DNA of 12,360 bases, taken from contig JAISMA010000232.1 in the NCBI GenBank assembly GCA_031276985.1, positions 1-12,360 of the forward strand. The letters are read 5' to 3'. Positions 7,438-12,360 of this stretch are shown piece after piece. Position numbers and translations under genes: made by a program. The notes below the pieces were generated by a model, which was given only the letters and a program-made list of their open reading frames with translations, searched no databases and was not told where the DNA came from. Each line of letters starts with the position of its first letter. Positions within the stretch are counted from its first letter, which is position 1. Source of the DNA: Helicobacteraceae bacterium. GTDB taxonomy: Bacteria; Campylobacterota; Campylobacteria; Campylobacterales; SZUA-545.

Positions 7438-8505
7438 TTATAAAATAATCGGCATTACGATTGTGGAAAAACTTTCAGATCGCAAGATAAACGGCGTCGT
7501 AGGCTCGTTAATTCCGATTGCAAACTGCTCGCTTTGCGCGTGAGTTAGGAAATCGAGAATAAATTTGCTATTTACCGCGATTGTAATCGGCGCGTCGATA
7601 GCAATATCGGCTTCTATAGCCGTTTTTGCCTCTTCAACGCTTTCGTTAAGCGTTTCAAAAGCTATTAAACCGCTTTCAAACGTGATTTTTATTTCGGTTG
7701 AAAGCGTGCTAACCTGTCTAATCGCGTCGATAAACTTATTCACGTTAAGCAACAGCGATTGTTTAAGTTCTTTCGGAACAATCCTCTCGTAATCCGGAAA
7801 CTTGCCGTTTATTACTCTTGAATAAAAGAAATAATCTTCGCTCTTGATCGTTAGATTGGTTTCGTCGTAATAGAGCTTTAGATCGGATGTGAATATCTTA
7901 GTCATCTCCGCAATCGCTTTTTTCGGAATGATGATTGGATAGTTTTTGTCCGAATTTTGCTCGATTTTGTATATGGCAAGCCGTTTTGTGTCGGTTGAAA
8001 CTACGTTAATTTGTCCCGCTCGAACGTCGATTAACGCGCCGTTTAGCTCAAATTTGGGGTTGCCGTTTGCGATCGACGGCGAGATTTTTCTAAGCGCTTG
8101 AATGAGCTTTTGCCCGTCAACTGTTATTTCGCCGTTATTTTCGGCTTCGTTGAAAGTAGGAAACAGCGATGGATCAAAAGAAGGCAACTTGTATTTTGAT
8201 CGGTGTTGCTTGATTTGTAGCGATTCTCCGTCTCCTTCAAGCGATATTTGATCGTCGTTCAACGCTCGTATCACGTCAAGGATCTTTTTGCCGTTAGCGG
8301 TAAATTCGCCTTCGCTTTGCAGGTCGAACTCGGTCGTTTTCACGATTAAGCCGATTTCGTTGTCGGTGGCGCGAATCGACAAAACGCCGTCTTTGGCTTC
8401 AAAGAGCGCGTGCGTCGTGATAAGCGTGTTGTCTTTTTTTTCCAAAAACGGCTGAATGGCGGCTAGAAGGTTTTCCAGCGCGGGTTTTTCAATGGCGAAC
8501 TTCAT
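7438..8505 (-). CDS. dnaN: DNA polymerase III beta subunit (sliding clamp)
   Basis: A ring-forming processivity factor that tethers polymerase III and many repair enzymes to DNA. 355 residues, normal for Campylobacterota. Three clamp folds follow one another: residues about 1-120 from MKFAIEKPALENLLAAIQPF, a middle domain containing ISPSIANGNPKFELNGALIDV, and a C-terminal domain ending in the typical clamp tail IVMPIIL. Sequence similarity between clamps is low, so the gene context (dnaA before, gyrB after) adds strength. AGGAA lies about 7 nt before the ATG. The leader overlaps the probable unwinding element of the origin, so transcription of dnaN runs through it. Confidence 0.96.
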   Translation of the reverse strand: MKFAIEKPALENLLAAIQPFLEKKDNTLITTHALFEAKDGVLSIRATDNEIGLIVKTTEFDLQSEGEFTANGKKILDVIRALNDDQISLEGDGESLQIKQHRSKYKLPSFDPSLFPTFNEAENNGEITVDGQKLIQALRKISPSIANGNPKFELNGALIDVRAGQINVVSTDTKRLAIYKIEQNSDKNYPIIIPKKAIAEMTKIFTSDLKLYYDETNLTIKSEDYFFYSRVINGKFPDYERIVPKELKQSLLLNVNKFIDAIRQVSTLSTEIKITFESGLIAFETLNESVEEAKTAIEADIAIDAPITIAVNSKFILDFLTHAQSEQFAIGINEPTTPFILRSESFSTIVMPIIL

Positions 8506-8522
8506 CTAAAAGTTCCTTTCTT

Positions 8523-8564
8523 TAATTTTAGTAGCAGTAGTAGGCGGCGTGAAAAGGTGAAAAA
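8523..8564 (-). promoter_or_regulatory. DnaA-box / GC-cluster / DnaA-trio unwinding element
   Basis: Reading the minus strand: two DnaA-box-like 9-mers in the same direction, TTTTTCACC (8556-8564) and CTTTTCACG (8548-8556), then a short GC-rich block (8544-8548), then CTACTACTGCTACTAAAATT. The complementary plus strand, read 3' to 5', is GAT-GAT-GAC-GAT-GAT-TTT-AAT (8543 down to 8523). That is five near-perfect DnaA-trio triplets followed by looser A+T ones. Box, GC cluster and trio occur in the order and orientation of the basal unwinding system described first in Bacillus subtilis. The A+T-rich stretch toward dnaN (8506-8530) would be the melted part. Confidence 0.7.
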
Positions 8565-8607
8565 CGCGCGCCGTCTCTTTTGCCAAGCAATTTTGTTCTT
8601 GTTTGCG

Positions 8608-8613
8608 ATTATA
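8608..8613 (-). promoter_or_regulatory. Candidate -10 element for dnaN
   Basis: The minus strand reads a perfect TATAAT just after the dnaA stop. No -35 fits 17 bp upstream; ATGACA (8635-8640), overlapping the dnaA stop, is the best match but lies 21 bp away. A start near 8601 would give a leader of about 96 nt that crosses the DnaA boxes and trio. Confidence 0.45.
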
Positions 8614-8636
8614 CGATCTCTTTGCAAAATTTTTTG

Positions 8637-9956
8637 TCATGACTCTTTTGATTCGGCGATTTTACCCGATAAAGCGTCGATTTTCAGTTTGAAATCGGCG
8701 TCGTTTTCGATAATTTGAGAGATGACGCGGTAGGCGTGGCTGACCGCCGAGTGGTCTTTCATTCCGAAATACTCGGCTATGAGCGGCATTGAGTTTTGCG
8801 TGAGCTTTCTGGCTAGGTAGATGACCATTTTTCGCGCCGTTACAATCTGTTGAACCCGCGATTTGCTTTTGATTTCTGATATTTTGCAGTTCATCTCTTT
8901 GGCGACCGCTTGAGTTATGTCGTCGATCGTGATGTTTTCTCGTTTGTCTTTGAGATAGTTTTTTAATATGTCTTTGACAAGCTCAAGCGAAACGGGGCGC
9001 ACCAACATCGTACAATATAGGTTTATGTTGCTTAACACGCCTTCGATTTCGCGCACGTTGTTGTCGAGTCGGCTTGCGATATGGTTGATGATTTCTTTAT
9101 CTAAGGAAATTTTAAGTATTTCGCACTTTGTTTTGATAATGGCGATTTTTGTTTCAAGCTCCGGCGGTTGAATTTCGGCTAATTGTCCCCACATAAAGCG
9201 GCTTTTTAGCCGTTCCGTTAGTCCCGCAATCATTTTTGGCGGTTGATCCGCCGTTAAAACGATTTGTTTTTTGCGCGAATGCAACTCTTCAAAGGTGTTG
9301 AAAAACTCTTCTTGCAGTCCTTCTTTGCCGCTTAAAAATTGTATGTCGTCAATCAGCAAGGCGTCGCAATTGCGATATTGCTCGCGAAATCTGTCCATAG
9401 TTTTGAGCCGCATGTGATCGGTAAAATCGTTTAACATATGTTCGCATTGGCGGTAAATCACCGTCTTTTTTTGCGCGTTCGCGCTTGCTCCGATCGCTTG
9501 CAACAGGTGCGTTTTGCCAATGCCCACGCCGCCAAAAATGACGACCGGGTTGTAAGCCGCGCCAAGATTATCGCTAACCGCTTTGGCGACGGTATAAGCG
9601 AATTTATTGGACGCGCCAACCACGAAACTGTCAAACGTATAGCTTAGATTTAGCGCCGTGCTTTTGACTGTGGCGATCTCGCTTTTTGCCGTTTGCGGCT
9701 GGTTTTTTGACTCAAGATTTTTTGCGATTATGCGAACGATTGGTCGAACGCCGCTCTCTTTTTCAAAAAAATCGGCAATTTTTGATCCATACTTGCTTTG
9801 AACCCACAACGCGATATAAGGATTTGGCGCTTCAAAGACGGCAAGATCGGACTTGAGCCGCTTTTCAAGCAGTTTAAGCGGCGCGATATAACGGCAAAAT
9901 TCGTCCTCCGGAATCTGTTTTTTTAGCTCGCCGCAGAGCAGATCGAAAATTAACAA
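8637..9956 (-). CDS. dnaA: Chromosomal replication initiator protein DnaA
   Basis: AAA+ ATPase that binds DnaA boxes, assembles on trio-type single strands and loads the replicative helicase. 439 residues. Domain I (about 1-80) is the helicase and DnaA contact region; a short linker follows (about 81-105). The AAA+ core has Walker A GGVGIGKTH (Lys148), Walker B LLIDDIQF (Asp203-Asp204) and SRFMWGQLAEIQPPELETK for the sensor and arginine region. Domain IV has the helix-turn-helix signature KDHSAVSHAYRVI (400-412). The start is TTG (9954-9956), chosen because MLIFDLLCGELKK matches a domain I start and an AAGG-containing ribosome site lies 6-7 nt upstream. A TTG start would keep translation modest. 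The gene diverges from ruvC across the 103-bp origin gap. Confidence 0.97.
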   Translation of the reverse strand: MLIFDLLCGELKKQIPEDEFCRYIAPLKLLEKRLKSDLAVFEAPNPYIALWVQSKYGSKIADFFEKESGVRPIVRIIAKNLESKNQPQTAKSEIATVKSTALNLSYTFDSFVVGASNKFAYTVAKAVSDNLGAAYNPVVIFGGVGIGKTHLLQAIGASANAQKKTVIYRQCEHMLNDFTDHMRLKTMDRFREQYRNCDALLIDDIQFLSGKEGLQEEFFNTFEELHSRKKQIVLTADQPPKMIAGLTERLKSRFMWGQLAEIQPPELETKIAIIKTKCEILKISLDKEIINHIASRLDNNVREIEGVLSNINLYCTMLVRPVSLELVKDILKNYLKDKRENITIDDITQAVAKEMNCKISEIKSKSRVQQIVTARKMVIYLARKLTQNSMPLIAEYFGMKDHSAVSHAYRVISQIIENDADFKLKIDALSGKIAESKES

Positions 9957-9984
9957 GGCGCGCCTTTCTTCTTAAAGTAAAAAA

Positions 9985-10013
9985 ATCATAGCATAACGTT
10001 TATAAGTTATTCA
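9985..10013 (-). promoter_or_regulatory. Candidate dnaA promoter overlapped by a DnaA box
   Basis: The minus strand has TATGAT (9985-9990), one mismatch from TATAAT, and 17 bp upstream the poor -35 TGAATA (10008-10013). That -35 lies wholly inside the perfect DnaA box at 10007-10015. DnaA binding there would block RNA polymerase, consistent with autorepression. This is inferred from overlap only. Confidence 0.45.
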
Positions 10014-10036
10014 CATAGTGAAATTCTGGTGAAAAG
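10007..10036. promoter_or_regulatory. DnaA-box cluster between dnaA and ruvC (oriC1-like)
   Basis: TTATTCACA at 10007-10015 matches the TTATNCACA consensus perfectly on the plus strand. Two more TTCAC cores lie on the minus strand at 10018-10022 and 10029-10033; the last gives the 9-mer CTTTTCACC, nearly the same as a box in the dnaA-dnaN gap. The first two cores are head to head as TTCAC-ATA-GTGAA. Three cores in 24 bp at the divergence point of dnaA and ruvC suit a regulatory or oriC1-type subregion. The rest of the gap is A+T-rich and includes a TATAAG (10001-10006) that might serve ruvC. Confidence 0.65.
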
Positions 10037-10059
10037 ATAGACAAAAAGGTTTTGAGACG

Positions 10060-10536
10060 GTGATTATTTTAGGCATTGACCCCGGCACGGCAAAGTGCGG
10101 TTATTCGCTTCTGAGCCTTGAGCAAAGAAAGATGAATCTACTCGAAGCCGGTTTTATCAAAATATCCGCAAACCCTCTTGCGGCGCAACTTCCCGAACTT
10201 ATAGAAGGGCTGGATCTGGTTGTTAAAAACCACAGGATCGACGAGGCGGCAGTCGAGGACATATTCTTTGCCTACAACCCAAAAACGGTTTTGAAACTGG
10301 CGCAATTTCGCGGCGCGATTTTACTAAAGCTAATTCAGGATCTTGGAGTTTTTCACGAATATACCCCCCTGCAAGTGAAAAAATCGGTAACGGGCAAGGG
10401 CAAGGCGAGTAAAGAGCAGGTGGCGTACATGGTTAAGGTTCTTTTGGGCATAAAGCAAGAGATTAAACCGCTCGATATAACCGACGCGATCGCGGTGGCG
10501 ATTACGCACGCGCAACGCGCAATGTTAAGGAAATAG
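10060..10536 (+). CDS. ruvC: Holliday junction resolvase RuvC
   Basis: Dimeric endonuclease that cuts four-way junctions moved by RuvAB, completing recombinational repair and rescue of stalled forks. 158 residues, the family's usual length, with an RNase H fold. The four catalytic acids are present: Asp7 in GIDPGTAKCGY, Glu66 in EAAVEDIFF, and Asp139 and Asp142 in KPLDITDAIAVAITH. Also typical are the NPKTVLKLAQFRGA helix (73-86) and the basic TGKGKASKEQV loop (111-121). The start is GTG, chosen because IILGIDPGT is the true N-terminus. The ribosome site is weak, an AAGG about 10 nt away. The stop abuts queD with no gap, so the two form an operon. Confidence 0.97.
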   Translation: MIILGIDPGTAKCGYSLLSLEQRKMNLLEAGFIKISANPLAAQLPELIEGLDLVVKNHRIDEAAVEDIFFAYNPKTVLKLAQFRGAILLKLIQDLGVFHEYTPLQVKKSVTGKGKASKEQVAYMVKVLLGIKQEIKPLDITDAIAVAITHAQRAMLRK

Positions 10537-11073
10537 ATGATTATCAGGAAACTTTTCAGGTTTGAAAACGCGCATATCGTTCGCGGCGCGCTTAGCAAAA
10601 AATGCGCGTTCAGCCTTCACGGACACAGCTATAAAGCCGAAATTCTCCTAAAAGCCGACAGATTCAAAGAAGGGGATATTGTAATCGATTTTACGCAAGT
10701 TAAGGAACTTTTAAGTTGGTTTATCGACAGCTTCGATCACAGCGTCGCGATCTGGAGCGAGGATAAAAGCGCGTACATCGAAGCGATGAAAACGCATAGC
10801 GATCGCTGGGTTGTTATGCCCGTCAATCCGAGCGCGGAGCAGTTTGCGAGGGTTATTTTTTGGTTTGCCGCGCGCGCTTTGAAGGATGAAAAAGATATTA
10901 ACGTCGATAGCGTGATCGTTCATGAGACTGAAAGCGCGTACGCGCAGGCGTTTTTGGGCGACGCGCAAAATGTGGAAATGGGCGTTTTGAAACCCAAAGC
11001 GTTTAGTTTTTCCGACGAAATTAGAAAAAACTGGGGCGATCGCGAGCGTTTTGAAAAATTATTCATAGACTGA
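10537..11073 (+). CDS. queD: 6-carboxy-5,6,7,8-tetrahydropterin synthase (QueD, long form)
   Basis: Converts dihydroneopterin triphosphate to 6-carboxytetrahydropterin, the second step toward preQ0 and queuosine. 178 residues, longer than the roughly 120-residue E. coli enzyme. Zinc ligands are His13 (ENAH), His28 and His30 (LHGHSY); the catalytic Cys is Cys23; Asp67-His68 and His129-Glu130 (VIVHETESAYAQ) complete the site. The spacing is C-x4-HGH rather than the C-x3-HGH of E. coli; I recall the same in Campylobacter homologues. The extra length is an insert around WSEDKSAYIEAMKTHSDRWVVMP (73-95) plus a C-terminal tail. ATG follows the ruvC TAG directly, with AAGGAA inside the end of ruvC as ribosome site. 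The usual queE partner is not next to it. Confidence 0.93.
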   Translation: MIIRKLFRFENAHIVRGALSKKCAFSLHGHSYKAEILLKADRFKEGDIVIDFTQVKELLSWFIDSFDHSVAIWSEDKSAYIEAMKTHSDRWVVMPVNPSAEQFARVIFWFAARALKDEKDINVDSVIVHETESAYAQAFLGDAQNVEMGVLKPKAFSFSDEIRKNWGDRERFEKLFID

Positions 11074-11082
11074 ATCTAACCG

Positions 11083-11098
11083 CGTCGCAAAGGCGGCG
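11083..11098 (+). terminator. Small GC hairpin after queD, doubtful terminator
   Basis: CGTCGC (11083-11088) pairs with GCGGCG (11093-11098), with one G-U and an AAAG loop. Only AGATTTATAAT follows, so the T-run is poor. It may end some ruvC-queD transcripts just before the next promoter; evidence is weak. Confidence 0.25.
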
Positions 11099-11103
11099 AG
11101 ATT

Positions 11104-11109
11104 TATAAT
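11104..11109 (+). promoter_or_regulatory. Perfect -10 element placing transcription start at the next gene's ATG
   Basis: TATAAT ends 7 nt before the ATG at 11117, so RNA synthesis would begin at or one base before the start codon. No -35 is recognisable 17 bp upstream (CGCGTC). No Shine-Dalgarno sequence lies between; the nearest AAGG is over 20 nt away. Together these suggest a leaderless mRNA. Confidence 0.6.
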
Positions 11110-11116
11110 ACGCGCG

Positions 11117-11749
11117 ATGAAAAGATTTAACGATTTGAGCTATTGGAGTTTTAGCGCTTACGGCGCTTATTTCGCGGTGGTATGTCCGCGTTGTCGCAAA
11201 CGCGCCGCCGCGATCGTAGAAACCGGCGAAGAAAAGCGCAGATATTGGCGTTACGGCGATAGAATTGTCTTCAAATGCGCGGAGTGCGGCGCCATTGAAA
11301 CCAAAGAAAGCTGTAACTTCAGATATACGGCGTACGCTTTTTGCAACGAATGCAATCGTCCTTTTAGCGCCGACGTTACGCAAGCGATCAAAATAGATAG
11401 CGCGGCGCGTATTGCGTGTCCAAAATGCGGAAAATTTTGTCATGGCGTCGTTCGCAAAATAGTTCGCCATTGCTACAGCGAGCTTGTAATCAAAGACGGG
11501 CGCGATCCGCATTTTGGTTACGAGCTTTTTTATAGCGCCGTTTTCAGGGGCAAATTGATTTGGGCGCTAAACGAGGAACATCTTGAATATCTGATTAACT
11601 ATATAAGCGCCGATCTAAGAGTGAAATCGCCCAATATAGATGGCTATAAATTACAAAGCGATCATCTGCCTACTTTTATGAAAATCGCCAAAAATCGGCG
11701 CGGTATATTAACGGTTTTGCGAAAAATGCAAAAGATACGATCACGTTAA
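11117..11749 (+). CDS. Double zinc-ribbon protein of unknown function
   Basis: A 210-residue protein I cannot assign to a function. The N-terminal half has four CxxC knuckles: Cys23/26 (CPRC), Cys54/57 (CAEC), Cys76/79 (CNEC) and Cys101/104 (CPKC). Paired in order they would make two zinc ribbons of about 35 and 29 residues. Extra Cys66, 108 and 119 are present. The C-terminal half has no cysteines: LIWALNEEHLEYLINYISADLRVKSP (147-172) and LPTFMKIAKNRRGILTVLRKM (184-204). That tail resembles, from memory, uncharacterised TFIIB-type zinc-ribbon proteins in other Proteobacteria. No signal peptide or membrane segment is visible; the tail is basic. A nucleic-acid or translation role is only a guess. 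It follows queD by 43 bp, has its own -10 and lacks a Shine-Dalgarno sequence. Confidence 0.85.
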   Translation: MKRFNDLSYWSFSAYGAYFAVVCPRCRKRAAAIVETGEEKRRYWRYGDRIVFKCAECGAIETKESCNFRYTAYAFCNECNRPFSADVTQAIKIDSAARIACPKCGKFCHGVVRKIVRHCYSELVIKDGRDPHFGYELFYSAVFRGKLIWALNEEHLEYLINYISADLRVKSPNIDGYKLQSDHLPTFMKIAKNRRGILTVLRKMQKIRSR

Positions 11750-11766
11750 AGAGCGTGAAATTATAT

Positions 11767-11770
11767 GGAG
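11767..11770 (+). promoter_or_regulatory. Ribosome-binding site that fixes the maf start
   Basis: GGAG lies 5 nt before ATG 11776-11778. An in-frame GTG at 11755 would add seven residues (MKLYGVL) but has no comparable site, and the family begins shortly before the I-L-A-S-A-S-P motif, so the ATG is preferred. Confidence 0.7.
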
Positions 11771-11775
11771 TTTTA

Positions 11776-12357
11776 ATGAAATTATTATCCTTTGAAAACG
11801 CGCCTATAATTTTAGCTTCCGCTTCGCCGTCCAGAGCCGCGCTATTAAAAAACGCGGGCGTGGCGTTTGAAAGCGCTCCAAGCGATTTTGACGAGGATAG
11901 TTTGGGCGATTTAGCGCCTTTTGAATTTGTTTATCGCGCCGCGATCGGCAAGGCTAAAATTGCAATAGCGCGTTTTGGTGAAGCGCGCCGTATTATCGCC
12001 GCCGATACGGTCGTATCCGCGCGTAATAAACTATTAAGAAAAGCCGTCGATCGCGCCGACGCAAAAGCGAAATTGCTGTTGCAAAGCGGCGGCGAAGTTG
12101 CGATCGTTACTTGTAGCGTTTTTCATTCGCGATCTAAAGAGCTAATCGACGTTAGCCAAACGCGCTACCGTTTCGCGCCTTTTGAGGAGGGTGATCTGGA
12201 GAGTTATTTGGATAGCGGCGATTGGCGCGGCAAAGCGGGCGCGATAATGGTCGAAGGATTTGCAAAGCCGTACATACGCTATCAAAAAGGCTCGACAAAT
12301 TGCGCTTTAGGACTAACGATTGAGGCGATTTTACCGTTTATACGCCGCGCCGTTTGA
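11776..12357 (+). CDS. maf: Maf-family nucleotide pyrophosphatase
   Basis: A house-cleaning enzyme that hydrolyses nucleoside triphosphates, often modified or non-canonical ones, to monophosphates; the family was once linked to septum formation. 193 residues from the ATG at 11776. The N-terminal nucleotide-binding motif IILASASPSR (11-20), the AADTVV motif with Asp77, and the late WRGKAGAIMVEG (150-161) with Lys153 are in family order. The region that in most Maf proteins reads GKP is RKA here (88-90), and the final motif is STNCALGLTIEAI rather than a typical GLP segment, so specificity is uncertain. It lies 26 bp after the zinc-ribbon gene, probably in the same transcript. In Campylobacter jejuni, as I recall, maf lies beside alaS; here they are about 9 kb apart. 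Confidence 0.9.
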   Translation: MKLLSFENAPIILASASPSRAALLKNAGVAFESAPSDFDEDSLGDLAPFEFVYRAAIGKAKIAIARFGEARRIIAADTVVSARNKLLRKAVDRADAKAKLLLQSGGEVAIVTCSVFHSRSKELIDVSQTRYRFAPFEEGDLESYLDSGDWRGKAGAIMVEGFAKPYIRYQKGSTNCALGLTIEAILPFIRRAV

Positions 12358-12360
12358 TCG

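Larger units (their letters stand above)
8506..8636. other. Origin region between dnaA and dnaN (oriC2-like)
   Basis: A 131-bp gap without a gene. It holds a dnaN promoter candidate near 8608-8613, two tandem TTCAC-core DnaA-box-like sites (8548-8564), a GC cluster, a row of TAG/CAG triplets and an A+T-rich tract reaching the dnaN start. In the studied Campylobacterota with bipartite origins the two parts flank dnaA, and this gap corresponds to the part that melts. That comparison is from general knowledge of the group, not from an experiment on this sequence. Confidence 0.7.

Noticed and set aside
7736..7744. Near-perfect DnaA box TTATTCACG inside dnaN
   Set aside because: A single 8-of-9 match within coding sequence, with no neighbouring boxes.
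11117..11749. Zinc-ribbon protein as a transposase or phage DNA-binding fragment
   Set aside because: No terminal repeats, target duplications or recombinase motifs surround it, and base composition matches its neighbours.
11755..11775. Upstream GTG start for maf
   Set aside because: The ATG at 11776 has GGAG at ideal spacing and fits the family's N-terminus.

Overview
The window is a chromosome replication-origin neighbourhood from a Campylobacterota (epsilonproteobacterial) genome. The evidence is the gene order dnaA-dnaN-gyrB, the divergent ruvC beside dnaA, the long QueD with a C-x4-HGH motif, and a short unimodular QueF. Base composition is moderate, with strikingly many CGATCG and GCGATCGC palindromes. 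I cannot name a genus. Almost everything here is core housekeeping; I see no phage, insertion sequence, CRISPR array or defence island.

Left arm, all genes on the minus strand, reading from the origin outward: dnaA (8637-9956), a 130-bp intergenic region with an unwinding element, dnaN, gyrB, a 403-residue HD-domain protein with an internal duplication, and queF overlapping it by 4 bp. A 238-bp gap follows that holds a plus-strand SRP (4.5S) RNA gene with its own promoter. Then come a flavin-reductase-like protein and alaS, which runs off the left edge a few residues short of its end.

Right arm, all genes on the plus strand: ruvC and queD with no gap between them, a 210-residue double zinc-ribbon protein of unknown function that appears to be leaderless, and maf, which ends at the right edge. 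Every protein gene therefore points away from the dnaA/ruvC gap, as expected if forks leave from here; the SRP RNA gene is the exception.

The origin looks bipartite. The ruvC-dnaA gap has a perfect DnaA box overlapping the likely dnaA promoter and two more TTCAC cores. The dnaA-dnaN gap has two tandem DnaA-box-like sites, a short GC cluster and five TAG/CAG triplets leading into an A+T-rich tract, which is the layout of the DnaA-box/GC-cluster/DnaA-trio unwinding system. Working together: DnaA, DnaN and GyrB start and sustain replication, RuvC resolves recombination junctions, QueD and QueF are two steps of queuosine synthesis, and AlaS and the SRP RNA serve translation and protein targeting. 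The most rewarding items are the unwinding element, the SRP RNA gene, the pseudo-HD duplication, the palindrome enrichment and the leaderless zinc-ribbon gene.
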